From assembly GCF_014397115.1 (NCBI RefSeq), contig NZ_CP060720.1:1938001-2002000 (forward strand): a stretch of DNA of 64,000 bases, given 5' to 3'. This document shows positions 38,384 through 48,206 of the stretch, in pieces. The stretch is from Vagococcus carniphilus. GTDB lineage: Bacteria; Bacillota; Bacilli; Lactobacillales; Vagococcaceae. The translations under genes were made by a program, and so were the position numbers. A model generated the notes under the pieces. It was given only the letters and a program-made list of their open reading frames with translations, was not told the DNA's origin and did not search any database. Positions within the stretch are counted from its first letter, which is position 1. Each line of letters starts with the position of its first letter.

Positions 38384-39288
38384 CACACTTTCTCCTTTAA
38401 AACAAAATGACCAGCAGTAACTTCAACCCATTCTGTTTGATTTGATGTATCAATTTCTTTAATTAAGTTAACTTCCTTTTCTGCTTGAGCTTTTCTAGCA
38501 AGTTTAGGATCTGCAATTGGAATTGCTTGGAGCAATCTTTTGGTGTATTCATGTTGAGGATTTTCAAAAATAGTTTCTGATGGTCCCATCTCAACAATTC
38601 TACCTAAATACATAACAGCAATTCGGTCAGAAATATAACGAACCATTGATAGATCATGAGAAATAAATAAATAAGTAAGTTTTAATTCTTTTTGTAACTC
38701 AATTAATAAATTAATTACCTGAGCCTGAATGGAAACATCTAAAGCTGAAATAGGTTCATCACATAGAATAAAAGAAGGATTAACAACAACTGCTCTTGCA
38801 ATTCCTATTCTTTGTCTTTGACCACCACTAAATTCTTTAGGATATTTTTGAAACATTTCTTCTGTGAATCCAACTTTTTTTAGGATTGCCTCAGCTTTTA
38901 AAAGCGCTTCTTTCTTCTCAAATTGTAATAATAATGGTTCTAATACTTGCTCTAATGCTGTCATTCTCGGATTTAATGAGGAATAAGGATCTTGAAAAAT
39001 AATTTGCATTCTTTGAAGCATTTTTCTTTTTTCATCTTTTGATACATCTGAAAAAGATTGACCATCAAAAATAATATTTCCCTCATCAATTGTTTCAAGT
39101 TGTAAAATACTACGCCCAAGCGTTGTTTTACCACTACCGGATTCACCAACTAACCCTAATGTTTCTCCTTCATTAATTGTTAAAGAGACATTATCAATTG
39201 CCTTAACCACAGTCTTTACTTGACCAAAATTATTTTTAACAGGAAAATAACGTTTAATATTTTCTACTTTTACTAATTCTCTAGTCAT
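38383..39288 (-). CDS. oppF: oligopeptide ABC transporter ATP-binding protein (OppF-like)
   Basis: One of two ATPases of a family-5 peptide importer. Walker A GESGSGKTT, signature LSGGQRQR, Walker B ILCDEP and the peptide-transporter C-terminal segment HEYTKRLLQAIP are all intact. ATG 39288 is preferred over the GTG at 39297, as AGAGGTGAG lies just before it. It overlaps oppD by eight bases. Confidence 0.92.
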   Translation of the reverse strand: MTRELVKVENIKRYFPVKNNFGQVKTVVKAIDNVSLTINEGETLGLVGESGSGKTTLGRSILQLETIDEGNIIFDGQSFSDVSKDEKRKMLQRMQIIFQDPYSSLNPRMTALEQVLEPLLLQFEKKEALLKAEAILKKVGFTEEMFQKYPKEFSGGQRQRIGIARAVVVNPSFILCDEPISALDVSIQAQVINLLIELQKELKLTYLFISHDLSMVRYISDRIAVMYLGRIVEMGPSETIFENPQHEYTKRLLQAIPIADPKLARKAQAEKEVNLIKEIDTSNQTEWVEVTAGHFVLKEKV

Positions 39289-40174
39289 TTTTCTCACCTC
39301 TTTGTTTCAACAGACGATGAGTTTCAGTTAGAGAAACCATTTCTGCTTTTTCTCTTTCTTCACTTGTTTCGTTATATCCCGTCAGAGAATACAATTCTTT
39401 TTTCTTGTCACCAGTAGGAATGGCTTTAAGTAATTCCTTTGTATAAGGATGAGCAGGATGATAAAACACTTCATCAATCAATCCTTCTTCTACAATCTTA
39501 CCATCATACATAACACGAATACTTTGACACATACCAGCGACAATCCCAAAATCATGGGTAACCAAAATAACAGATAGCTCTTCTTCTTTCTGAAGTTCAC
39601 GAATCAAATCTAAAATTTGAGCTTGTATCGTTACATCAAGAGCTGTAGTTGGCTCATCAGCAATTAATAATTGCGGTTTAGCTAATAATGCCATTGCGAT
39701 CATTACTCTTTGTCTCATACCTCCCGAAAGCTCATGGGGATATTGTTTCATTCTTTTTTCTGGTAAAGTAATACCGACTTTTTCTAGTTCATCTATTGCT
39801 AGTTTTTGAGCTTCTTGTTTTGATTTTTTTTGAAAGCGTTGAACAACCTCAATCAAATGATAGCCAATTGTTCTGAGTGGATTAAGAGATGTCATTGGAT
39901 CTTGAAAAATCATGGCTGCAGAAATTCTTTCTTTGCCATCTTTTTTATTGCCATCAAACATAAATGACGTGTAATCAACTTCAGCGTTAGGTGGTAAGAT
40001 ATTCATTACACTCTTCATTGTCATACTTTTTCCACTACCAGATTCACCAACAATACCGACAATCTCACCTTTTGGAATTTTCAAATCAATATTTCTGATA
40101 ATTGGTGTGTTAGGTTTATTTTTTTGTTTCATTGAAACAGTTAAATTATTAATTTCTAAAATATTATCTACCAT
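39281..40174 (-). CDS. oppD: oligopeptide ABC transporter ATP-binding protein (OppD-like)
   Basis: Second ATPase of the importer: Walker A GESGSGKSMT, IFQDPMTSLNPL, signature LSGGMRQRV, Walker B LLIADEP and HPYTKELLKAIP. At 297 residues it is shorter than many OppD proteins (about 330-350), because the C-terminal region that often carries an iron-sulfur cysteine motif is reduced; no such Cys cluster is seen. Confidence 0.92.
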   Translation of the reverse strand: MVDNILEINNLTVSMKQKNKPNTPIIRNIDLKIPKGEIVGIVGESGSGKSMTMKSVMNILPPNAEVDYTSFMFDGNKKDGKERISAAMIFQDPMTSLNPLRTIGYHLIEVVQRFQKKSKQEAQKLAIDELEKVGITLPEKRMKQYPHELSGGMRQRVMIAMALLAKPQLLIADEPTTALDVTIQAQILDLIRELQKEEELSVILVTHDFGIVAGMCQSIRVMYDGKIVEEGLIDEVFYHPAHPYTKELLKAIPTGDKKKELYSLTGYNETSEEREKAEMVSLTETHRLLKQRGEKND

Positions 40175-40177
40175 TTT

Positions 40178-41005
40178 CTATCCCTCCACACTGGTTAATT
40201 CTCTTAAATAGTTTCCTAAACCATTGAAAGAATAGACCGTAATAATGATAAATAGCCCTGGTAAAATAGCCATGTAAGGAGCATTTTGAAGACTTGCTTG
40301 CGCATTTTGAAGCAAACTTCCCCATGATGCTGTTGGAGGTTGAATCCCTACTCCCAGAAAACTTAAAGCAGATTCTGTCATAATAGCAGAAGAGATACTT
40401 CCTGTTGCTGCTACTATTAAAGTTGGTAAAACTGCTGGGAAAATGTGTTTCATAATAATCTTTTCATGTTTTTCACCGATAAATTTAGCATAAACAACAT
40501 ATTCTCTTTGTCTTACTGATAATGTTTCAGCTCGAATAAGCCTTGCTATATTCATCCAAGAAAAACAACCAATAACTAAAATAATCGTTACTAGGCCTGG
40601 TTTTAAAAGAACACTTAATACAATAACTAAAACAAGCCAAGGAATAGAAGATAAAATATCAACCAATCTCATAAATAAGCTATCGATCCATCCACCAAAG
40701 TAACCAGAAACAATTCCCACAATTGTCCCAATTAGAGTAGATGCAAGCATCGCTAAGATACCTACTAAAAGAGAAATTCTACCTCCATAAATGACACGTA
40801 TAAAATAATCTCTACCAACTTCATCTGTTCCAAAAATATGAGACATACTTGGTGGTGAAGACATCTGTGTGACATCCGTACTATTTGGATCAATTGGTAA
40901 AATAGGTGCTAATAAAGCTAGTAATGAAAGTACACTTAAAAAGATAATAGGAAACCAATATTGTTTATTTGTTTTTAATAAGTGAAGCCATTTTTTTTCA
41001 TTCAT
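40178..41005 (-). CDS. oppC: oligopeptide ABC transporter permease (OppC-like)
   Basis: 275 residues, six hydrophobic helices and the permease motif LIRAETLSVRQREYVVYAKF (the EAA loop contacting the ATPases). The usual N-terminal FGTDEVGRDYFIRVIYGGRISL is present. It overlaps the oppB stop (TAATG) and is followed by oppD after a few bases. Confidence 0.92.
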   Translation of the reverse strand: MNEKKWLHLLKTNKQYWFPIIFLSVLSLLALLAPILPIDPNSTDVTQMSSPPSMSHIFGTDEVGRDYFIRVIYGGRISLLVGILAMLASTLIGTIVGIVSGYFGGWIDSLFMRLVDILSSIPWLVLVIVLSVLLKPGLVTIILVIGCFSWMNIARLIRAETLSVRQREYVVYAKFIGEKHEKIIMKHIFPAVLPTLIVAATGSISSAIMTESALSFLGVGIQPPTASWGSLLQNAQASLQNAPYMAILPGLFIIITVYSFNGLGNYLRELTSVEG

Positions 41006-41961
41006 TAGTTATCCCCCTGACTAATTCGAGGATCAACAACTGTATAAAGGATATCTGATAACAAGTTACCTAGAATCACTAGAGTAGCAGATAAAAGCAT
41101 CACTGCCATAATAACTGGAAAATCTAAGGCTTTTGTTGCAGTCATTAAATAAGGTCCAATTCCTGGCCATCCAAAGACACTCTCAGTGATAATAGCTCCT
41201 GTTACTAACATTGGTAGAGCAAGACCAATTTGAGTAACAATTGGTAGTAACACATTTTTACTTACGTGTTTAAAGAATATTTCTCTTTTAGTTGCCCCAA
41301 AAGACTGTTGCACCATCACATAATCTTCGGATAATTGAAGAAAAGTTGACGAACGAACATATCTTGTTAAATCTGGGAAAAAAGCAACGGTTAAAACAAG
41401 GTAAGGCATAATAAAGTGTTGTAAGAAATCTACAAATGAATCCTCTTTTCCAACTGTATGCATTCCTATAATCGGTAATAAATCTAGTTTATAGCCTAAG
41501 AAGTAAATTAATAACATAGCAAACCAGAATGTTGGCATCGAAATACCAATTGAACAGATACTATCAATTAATTTATCAACAAATTTACCTTTATTAGCAC
41601 CAGCGACTAAACCTAAAATAATAGCAATTACTAAAGCTGTCACATAGGCTGGTAGAACTAATTTTATTGTATTAGGTATACGTATCAATAATTCTTGGCC
41701 TATGCTTTGTTGGTTAACTAAAGAATTGCCAAAATCTCCTGATAGTATTTGTTTTAACCACATCATGTACTGAACTAAAAATGGTTGATCTAGTCCATGT
41801 TTTTGTCTTAATATTTCCACAGCTTCTTTTGACATATTAGGTGTCGTAATCGAGTCAATCGCATCATAAGGTGCAATTTGTATTAACGAAAAGACAATAA
41901 ATGAGACGATTAAAAGTAGTGGAATAACTTGTAAAACTCTTTTAATAATATATTTAAGCAT
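41005..41961 (-). CDS. oppB: oligopeptide ABC transporter permease (OppB-like)
   Basis: 318 residues, six helices, N-terminal YIIKRVLQVIPLLLIVS and the LTRYVRSSTFLQLSEDYVM segment of the coupling loop. It is paired with OppC to form the channel. A terminator-like stem separates it from oppA upstream. Confidence 0.92.
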   Translation of the reverse strand: MLKYIIKRVLQVIPLLLIVSFIVFSLIQIAPYDAIDSITTPNMSKEAVEILRQKHGLDQPFLVQYMMWLKQILSGDFGNSLVNQQSIGQELLIRIPNTIKLVLPAYVTALVIAIILGLVAGANKGKFVDKLIDSICSIGISMPTFWFAMLLIYFLGYKLDLLPIIGMHTVGKEDSFVDFLQHFIMPYLVLTVAFFPDLTRYVRSSTFLQLSEDYVMVQQSFGATKREIFFKHVSKNVLLPIVTQIGLALPMLVTGAIITESVFGWPGIGPYLMTATKALDFPVIMAVMLLSATLVILGNLLSDILYTVVDPRISQGDN

Positions 41962-42001
41962 CTCTATCCATCCTTTGTTTTATCTATTTTTCATCATTTA
42001 C

Positions 42002-42045
42002 AAAAAAACTTCGCGCAAAATTTAATTTGATCGCGAAGTTTTTCC
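42002..42045. terminator. intercistronic terminator between oppA and oppB
   Basis: Arms AACTTCGCG (42007-42015) and CGCGAAGTT (42032-42040), with a T run after the stem on the minus strand. It should let oppA be expressed above the membrane components. Confidence 0.8.
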
Positions 42046-42047
42046 AG

Positions 42048-43604
42048 TTATTTGATCGATAATTTAGATAAATCTTCAAATGTATAGATTGGAATTAACC
42101 CTGCTTTGTCTACATTTTCTACGTGTTTATTAGCAGCAAGTACTTTCTTACTATCAACAATTGGATAAAAGACAGCATCTTCTGAAATTTGTTTTTGAAG
42201 ATCAGCATAAATATCTTTACGTTTAGCTTCATCTAACTCAACAGCACCGTCATTAAATAATTTGTCTGTTGCTTCACTTTGGTAGTGGAAGTAATTAGAA
42301 GAGCCTGCTGATTTAAATAATGAAGAATATAAATCAGGGTCATTTCCCATGATATATCCACCCATAAACAAATCATACTTGGTTGTTTCTGGTTTTTGCA
42401 TTTCAGCAAAAATTGCTGTTCCATCTCCACCAGCTAATTCAAGTGTGATACCTGCTTTTTGCAATTGTTGTTGCATTAGAGTCGCTTGAACAGTTTGCAC
42501 TGGATCATCAGAAGAAAAGGCAATATTTAATTTCAATTTATCTGCGCCAGCTTCTTTTAATAATGATTTTGATTTTTCAACGTCTGTGTCATATTTTTCT
42601 ACTTTATCAGTTGAAAATGGATTATTCGGAGGTAAAATTGAATAAACATTTTCGTAGTATTTATCTGATAAATAGCCAGCTTTATTCAATTCATCTTTAT
42701 TTAAAGCATAAAAAACAGCTTGGCGTACTTTTTGATCTTTTAATTTTTCAGAGTTATTATTAACACCCATATAACCTACTCTATTTTCAGAGTATTCGTA
42801 AGTTGTAATATCTGCTTTTTTAATATCTTCTATATTATTAGGTAAAATGTAAGAAGCATCTACTTCACCTTTTTGAAGAGCTACTTTTGTTGTATCAGCA
42901 TTAGCAATAATACGTAAAGTAACTTTATCAATATTAGGTTTTCCACCGTAATAGGTGTCATTTGCTTCAAACTGTAAATATTCACCACGTTTATATTCTT
43001 TTAATTTATATGGTCCTGTACCGACTGCTTTTGCTTTTAATTCATTCGCTGAAAAATCTTTTTCATCTTTAAAAACATGCTCTGGAATAATATAAGTTTC
43101 TGTTGCAATATTATTTAGAGCTGCAGCACTAACTGATGGTAAGTTGAATTTAACCGTTGTTTCATCTACTTTTTCAACTTCTACTGGTTTATCACCAATC
43201 CATAAACTATCAGCATTACCATTTTCTTTTTTAACTTTTTGTTCGTAAGTAAAGACCACATCATCAGCAGTTAACTTTTCTCCATCTGACCATGTTATGT
43301 TATCTTTTAACTTAACAGTCACAGATTTTCCGTCATCAGCAGGTGTTACTTCTTTTGCTAATTCCATTTTCTGTGTGCCATCCCCCTCAATTCGAACAAG
43401 AGGTGAATAAATCATGTTGGTTGTTGTTAACCCCCATCTGTCGCTTACATTAATCGGATTAAGGGATGTTGGATCCCCATTAATCGCATAAGTAAACGTG
43501 TCCTTATCTTTTTTTTCCTTTGGTGCTTCTGTCTTATTAGACCCACAAGCTGTTAATGTTACCCCAACGACAGCTGTCAATCCGAAAAGCCATTTTTTGT
43601 CCAT
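42048..43604 (-). CDS. oppA: peptide-binding lipoprotein (family 5 substrate-binding protein)
   Basis: A 518-residue extracellular lipoprotein with a lipobox TLTACG (Cys at about 20), anchoring it by lipid after LspA cleavage. SBP_bac_5 features are present: GDPTSLNPI, TWSDGEKLTADDVVFT and GTGPYKLKEYKRGEYLQFEAND. It captures peptides for the OppBCDF importer; the exact ligand is not predictable. ATG 43604 is chosen with GGAG seven bases upstream, rather than the in-frame TTG before it. A good promoter lies 71 bp upstream of the start. Confidence 0.92.
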   Translation of the reverse strand: MDKKWLFGLTAVVGVTLTACGSNKTEAPKEKKDKDTFTYAINGDPTSLNPINVSDRWGLTTTNMIYSPLVRIEGDGTQKMELAKEVTPADDGKSVTVKLKDNITWSDGEKLTADDVVFTYEQKVKKENGNADSLWIGDKPVEVEKVDETTVKFNLPSVSAAALNNIATETYIIPEHVFKDEKDFSANELKAKAVGTGPYKLKEYKRGEYLQFEANDTYYGGKPNIDKVTLRIIANADTTKVALQKGEVDASYILPNNIEDIKKADITTYEYSENRVGYMGVNNNSEKLKDQKVRQAVFYALNKDELNKAGYLSDKYYENVYSILPPNNPFSTDKVEKYDTDVEKSKSLLKEAGADKLKLNIAFSSDDPVQTVQATLMQQQLQKAGITLELAGGDGTAIFAEMQKPETTKYDLFMGGYIMGNDPDLYSSLFKSAGSSNYFHYQSEATDKLFNDGAVELDEAKRKDIYADLQKQISEDAVFYPIVDSKKVLAANKHVENVDKAGLIPIYTFEDLSKLSIK

Positions 43605-43674
43605 CAAATCTCTCCTTATTTAATGATTAATTGATTTAAAGGATCTTTTAACCACTTTATTTGTAACGGTTTTA

Positions 43675-43703
43675 AGTATATCTAAAGGAAGAAAATACGT
43701 CAA
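43675..43703 (-). promoter_or_regulatory. opp operon promoter
   Basis: Minus strand TTGACG (43703-43698), 17-bp spacer, TATACT (43680-43675), about 70 bp upstream of oppA. Confidence 0.78.
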
Positions 43704-43843
43704 TCATTTGTTCTTATTGGAAGTTAGTAACTATTTGTTTAAATATCTATTTAGATTTAAACAACTCGCTTTACTTTTTTGAATCAAATTAAATATAATA
43801 TGGTATTATAAATGAGTCGATGTTTTTACAAGGAGGAAATAGC

Positions 43844-45187
43844 ATGAGTTTACGCAGTAGTTTTGCAACAACTGTTGGAAAAACGAGCCGTTGGTTTTTA
43901 CAAACATTTTTTAAAGGTGGCAGTAGTTTGCCAGGAAAAATTGCCCTAGCAATTGATCCGAATGTCTTAGATCAACTCGCAAAGGACTACCATATTATTG
44001 TCATAACAGGAACTAATGGAAAAACACTAACCACTGCTCTAACTGTTAATGTTTTAAAACAAGAGTTTGGAGAAGTATTAACTAATACAACAGGAGCTAA
44101 CATGCTTCAAGGAATTGTTTCTACTTTTCTTTCTGGTAAAAAGAATAAAAATGGAAAAAACTTTGCTGTTTTAGAAATTGATGAAGCAAGTCTAAGTAAA
44201 GTAACCGAGTTTTTAACACCAGAATTATTTGTCTTTACTAATATTTTTAGAGACCAAATGGACCGTTATGGTGAAATATATACGACTTATAAATTAATTG
44301 TGGACGGTGCAAAAAAAGCACCTCAAGCAACTATTTTAATGAACGGTGATCTCCCTATCTTTAATTCTGTTGAAACAGTTAATCCTAGAAAATATTATGG
44401 TTTCAATCATCAGCTAGATGAGGAAATATCTGCCCATTACAACACTGATGGTGTTTTATGCCCTCATTGTCATCATATATTGAAATACAAAATGATTACT
44501 TATAGCAATTTAGGAAAGTATTATTGTCCTCATTGTAATTTTAAAAGACCAGATTTAGATTATCAGTTAACTGAAATTAAAGAAACAACTAACACTTCTG
44601 CTAAATTTAAAATCGATGAAGATGACTATTCTATTGAAGTTGGAGGACTTTATAACGTTTATAACGCTCTTGCTGCTACATCAGTTGCTGAGTATTACAA
44701 CATCTCTCCTGAAAAAATCAGAAAAGGTTTAGCTTATGACGAAAAAGTGTTTGGTCGTCAAGAAATCATTGATATTAACGGAAAGAAATGTACTTTAATG
44801 CTCGTTAAAAACCCAGTTGGTTTAAACCAGGTTATCGATACAATGAAGATGTCTCCATTTAACTTTTCTTTAGTTGCCCTTTTAAACGCTAATTACGCAG
44901 ATGGAATCGACGTTAGCTGGATTTGGGACAGTCAATTAGAAGAATTAGCTGAGATGGATATTCCAAAAGTTATTTCCGGCGGTGAACGTAAAGATGATAT
45001 GACTTTACGTTTAAAAGTAGCTGGAATTAATGAGGATATTTTAACTGAAGTAAATGAGCTGAAACAAGTAATCGAAGAAATCAAATCTGCTCCAACTGAG
45101 CATGTTTACATTTTAGCAACTTACACAGCCGTTTTAAATTTAAGAAAAGAATTAACGCAACAAGGTTTTATTAAGGAGGCAAATTAA
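43844..45187 (+). CDS. murT: lipid II isoglutaminyl synthase, Mur ligase subunit MurT
   Basis: MurT with GatD amidates the D-Glu of lipid II to D-isoglutamine, needed for efficient cross-linking. The 447-residue protein has the Mur-ligase P-loop [10 protein letters not shown] and the MurT-specific four-Cys zinc ribbon (CPHCHH ... CPHCNF, about residues 205-235). The C-terminal DUF1727 region includes [10 protein letters not shown] and [16 protein letters not shown] chose ATG 43844 (MSLRSSF) because AAGGAGG precedes it; the frame also starts at 43820. gatD follows two bases after the stop. Confidence 0.95.
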   Translation: MSLRSSFATTVGKTSRWFLQTFFKGGSSLPGKIALAIDPNVLDQLAKDYHIIVITGTNGKTLTTALTVNVLKQEFGEVLTNTTGANMLQGIVSTFLSGKKNKNGKNFAVLEIDEASLSKVTEFLTPELFVFTNIFRDQMDRYGEIYTTYKLIVDGAKKAPQATILMNGDLPIFNSVETVNPRKYYGFNHQLDEEISAHYNTDGVLCPHCHHILKYKMITYSNLGKYYCPHCNFKRPDLDYQLTEIKETTNTSAKFKIDEDDYSIEVGGLYNVYNALAATSVAEYYNISPEKIRKGLAYDEKVFGRQEIIDINGKKCTLMLVKNPVGLNQVIDTMKMSPFNFSLVALLNANYADGIDVSWIWDSQLEELAEMDIPKVISGGERKDDMTLRLKVAGINEDILTEVNELKQVIEEIKSAPTEHVYILATYTAVLNLRKELTQQGFIKEAN

Positions 45188-45189
45188 TC

Positions 45190-45876
45190 ATGACAACTTA
45201 CAACTTAAAAGTTTGCCATCTTTATGGAAATTTATTAAATACGTATGGTGATAACGGAAATTTATTAATCTTAGAATATTACGCTAAACAATTGGGTATT
45301 AACTTTATAACTGAAATCGTTAGTATCCACGAAGAATTAGAGGCTGATAATTATGACCTTATCTTTATTGGTGGTGGACAAGATTATGAACAAGTTATCG
45401 TTTCAAAAGACATTCAAACAAAGAAACAACAATTAACTGACTATATTGAATCAGACGGTGTTATGTTAGCGATTTGTGGCGGTTTTCAACTTCTTGGTGA
45501 ATATTATATTGGAGCAAATGGCGAAAAAATCCAAGGTATTCATGCTCTTCCTCATTATACCTTAAGCCAAGATAATAATCGTTTTATCGGAGATGTTGAA
45601 ATTGTCAATGAAGAGTTTGGCGAAACCTATTATGGGTTTGAAAATCACAATGGTATCACCTTTTTAGGTGAAAATGAAAAACCTTTAGGTATTGTAAAAA
45701 ACGGATTTGGTAATAATGGCAAAGACAAAGGTGAAGGTGTTCTATACAAAAATGTCATTGGCTCTTATTTCCATGGCCCATTACTTTCTAAAAATAAAAA
45801 TTTGGCCTTAAGAATCATCAACATGATTACAGAAAAAAAATACAATAAACAATTTGATTTATCTGATTTAAATTAA
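45190..45876 (+). CDS. gatD: lipid II isoglutaminyl synthase, glutamine amidotransferase subunit GatD
   Basis: GatD releases ammonia from glutamine for MurT. The 228-residue class I-type amidotransferase has the nucleophile in [11 protein letters not shown] and the catalytic His in [19 protein letters not shown] at the end of murT provides its ribosome site, and the two genes are clearly coupled. Confidence 0.95.
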   Translation: MTTYNLKVCHLYGNLLNTYGDNGNLLILEYYAKQLGINFITEIVSIHEELEADNYDLIFIGGGQDYEQVIVSKDIQTKKQQLTDYIESDGVMLAICGGFQLLGEYYIGANGEKIQGIHALPHYTLSQDNNRFIGDVEIVNEEFGETYYGFENHNGITFLGENEKPLGIVKNGFGNNGKDKGEGVLYKNVIGSYFHGPLLSKNKNLALRIINMITEKKYNKQFDLSDLN

Positions 45877-45884
45877 TAAAAAAG

Positions 45885-45921
45885 TTGGCACACAAAAAAT
45901 AGCTTTGTGTGCCTTTTTTTT
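45885..45921 (+). terminator. murT-gatD terminator
   Basis: Arms GGCACACAAA (45887-45896) and TTTGTGTGCC (45904-45913), followed by a run of T. Confidence 0.88.
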
Positions 45922-45950
45922 GGTTGATTTTGATCATTTTCCAAAAAAAA

Positions 45951-46006
45951 TTAGAACATCATGTTATTTAAGTGTATAATGAGATTAATGAGAAATATCT
46001 CATTAT
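45951..46006 (+). promoter_or_regulatory. ald promoter with a palindromic operator
   Basis: TTAGAA (45951-45956), 18-bp spacer, TATAAT (45975-45980). The perfect inverted repeat ATAATGAGAT (45976-45985) and ATCTCATTAT (45997-46006), 11 bp apart, covers the -10 element and start site. A repressor is expected; its identity is unknown. Confidence 0.65.
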
Positions 46007-46027
46007 AAATGAATAGGAGGATGCTCA

Positions 46028-47140
46028 ATGAAAATAGGAATACCAAAAGAAATAAAAAACAATGAAAATCGTGTGGCGCTTACTCCACCATTCGTTAAAA
46101 GTTTAATCGATAACAAACACCAAGTCATCGTTGAAACAAACGCTGGTTTTGGCTCAGGTTATCCCGATGAAGAATATTTAGAAAATGGTGCTACTATCGT
46201 TCAAAGCGCCAAAGAAGCTTGGGATGTGGATATGGTTCTAAAAGTGAAAGAACCTTTAGAATCTGAGTATCAATTCTTCAAAGAGGATTTAATACTATTC
46301 ACGTACTTACACCTAGCTCCTGCTGTTAATCTTACAAATGCTTTATTAGAAAAAAAAGTGGCATCTATCGCCTATGAATCAGTTCGCTTAAAAGATGGAA
46401 GTCTTCCACTTCTTACACCTATGTCAGAAATTGCTGGACGTATGGCCGCTCAAATTGGTTCTTACTTCCTTCAAAGCACTAAAGGTGGTTCAGGTACTCT
46501 TTTATCTGCTGTTCCAGGTGTTGCTAAAGGAAAGATCACTATTATTGGTGGTGGGGTAGCTGGATACAATGCTGCTAAAATAGCCGTTGGTTTAGGGGCA
46601 AATGTCAGAATTTTAGATGTTAATCAACAACGCTTAAGACAATTAGAAGATATTTTTGGTAATTCAATTGAAACACTAGTTTCAAATACATATAACATTG
46701 AAGAATCAGTTAGAATGGCCGATTTACTTGTAGGTGCTGTTCTTATTCCAGGTAGAAAAGCACCAACGCTTGTTACTGAAGAAATGGTAAAAACGATGAA
46801 ACCTGGATCTGTTATTGTTGATATTGCAATTGATCAAGGTGGTATTTTTGAAACCACTGATAAAACAACCAGCCATGATGACCCTACTTATACTAAACAT
46901 GGAGTAGTTCATTATGCCGTACCAAACATGCCTGGTGCTGTTTCTAGAACATCTACATTAGCATTAACGAACAATACTTTGCCTTATATTCTTGAATTAG
47001 CTAATAAAGGTTTTATTGAAGCTGTTAAAGAAAATGAAGCACTGTCTCATGGTGTTAATACAGTAAATGGTCACTTGACTATTAAAGAAGTTGCTGTTGA
47101 TCAAGATAAAACATTCACACCATTATTCGATTTAATCTAG
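46028..47140 (+). CDS. ald: alanine dehydrogenase
   Basis: Ald interconverts L-alanine and pyruvate with NAD(H) and ammonia. The 370 residues follow the family closely: [20 protein letters not shown] at the N-terminus, LKVKEP, the catalytic HLAP, the nucleotide-binding [18 protein letters not shown] and [19 protein letters not shown] precedes ATG 46028. It stands alone between two terminators, under a palindrome-bearing promoter. Confidence 0.95.
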   Translation: MKIGIPKEIKNNENRVALTPPFVKSLIDNKHQVIVETNAGFGSGYPDEEYLENGATIVQSAKEAWDVDMVLKVKEPLESEYQFFKEDLILFTYLHLAPAVNLTNALLEKKVASIAYESVRLKDGSLPLLTPMSEIAGRMAAQIGSYFLQSTKGGSGTLLSAVPGVAKGKITIIGGGVAGYNAAKIAVGLGANVRILDVNQQRLRQLEDIFGNSIETLVSNTYNIEESVRMADLLVGAVLIPGRKAPTLVTEEMVKTMKPGSVIVDIAIDQGGIFETTDKTTSHDDPTYTKHGVVHYAVPNMPGAVSRTSTLALTNNTLPYILELANKGFIEAVKENEALSHGVNTVNGHLTIKEVAVDQDKTFTPLFDLI

Positions 47141-47148
47141 TTAAACAA

Positions 47149-47189
47149 AAAAAGGCTAATCCAATCAAAAATGATTGGATTAGCCTTTT
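47149..47189. terminator. bidirectional terminator between ald and manA
   Basis: Arms AAAGGCTAATCCAATCA and TGATTGGATTAGCCTTT (47151-47188) with A and T runs on both sides. Confidence 0.88.
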
Positions 47190-47194
47190 TATTA

Positions 47195-48160
47195 TTATCT
47201 GTTTTTAGTTCCAGGTTCTGAAGCAATAATTCTTAACTGTCCTTCTAAACGACATTTTTTAACATCTGATGTCAAAATAAAATGCTGTCCTTTTTTAATT
47301 TCAGTCGCTTCTTTGTCATCATTCAAATAAATATATCCAAAACCATCTAATACACTAATTAGAGTATAAGGAGCTGTTCTTTTCGTTGTAATAATGCCTG
47401 AAATTTCCCAGTCATAAACATTAAAATAATCAGATTCAACAAAAGTTGTCATACTAGATTCGCCTTCATTAATTTGCTTCACATTTAAAATAGGATCAAT
47501 ATGAGGAACAGTTGTCACATCAAGTGATTGTTTAATGTGTAATTCTCTCAAATTACCTGAATCATCTTTTCGATCATAATCATAAACACGATAAGTAGTA
47601 TCACTACTTTGTTGTGTTTCTAAAATCATAATTCCTTTACCAATAGCATGAATTGTACCGCTTGGAACAAAGAAGAAATCGCCTTTTTTAACAGGAACTC
47701 TTCTTAATAAATGTTTCCAGTCACCTTTATTTATCATTTTTTCTAATTCTTCTTTGGTTTTTGCATGGTGTCCATAAATTATTTCAGCACCAGGTTCAGC
47801 ACTAATTACATACCAACATTCTGTTTTGCCTAGTTCACCTTCATGTTCTTTGCCATACAAATCATCTGGATGAACTTGAACAGATAAATCATCTGCAGCA
47901 TCTAAAATTTTAGTTAATAATGGAAAAACTTCTTCTTTAGGATGTCCAAAAAGTTCAGGATGTTTTTTCCATAATTCATCTAATTTTTCACCTTTATAAG
48001 GGCCATTTTCAATAGTACATACACCATGAGGATGCGCACTAATTGCCCAACACTCACCAATGTTATCTTTTTCTAATGGATATCCAAACTCTGTTTTTAA
48101 TTTTGAGCCACCCCAAATTTTTTCTTGAAATACTGGCTGTAAAAATAATGGTTCTAACAT
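47195..48160 (-). CDS. manA: mannose-6-phosphate isomerase, class I
   Basis: ManA interconverts mannose 6-phosphate and fructose 6-phosphate. The 321-residue short form typical of Firmicutes has zinc-ligand segments VQVHPDD, GKTECWYV and FVPSGTIHAIG, and YRVYDYDR near the active site. ATG 48160 (MLEPLFLQPVF) is chosen after AGGGGTGG; an in-frame GTG at 48172 is less likely. Confidence 0.93.
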   Translation of the reverse strand: MLEPLFLQPVFQEKIWGGSKLKTEFGYPLEKDNIGECWAISAHPHGVCTIENGPYKGEKLDELWKKHPELFGHPKEEVFPLLTKILDAADDLSVQVHPDDLYGKEHEGELGKTECWYVISAEPGAEIIYGHHAKTKEELEKMINKGDWKHLLRRVPVKKGDFFFVPSGTIHAIGKGIMILETQQSSDTTYRVYDYDRKDDSGNLRELHIKQSLDVTTVPHIDPILNVKQINEGESSMTTFVESDYFNVYDWEISGIITTKRTAPYTLISVLDGFGYIYLNDDKEATEIKKGQHFILTSDVKKCRLEGQLRIIASEPGTKNR

Positions 48161-48206
48161 AAAAAAATCCACCCCTATTTGTTGTTTGTATCATTATAAC
48201 ATTCTT

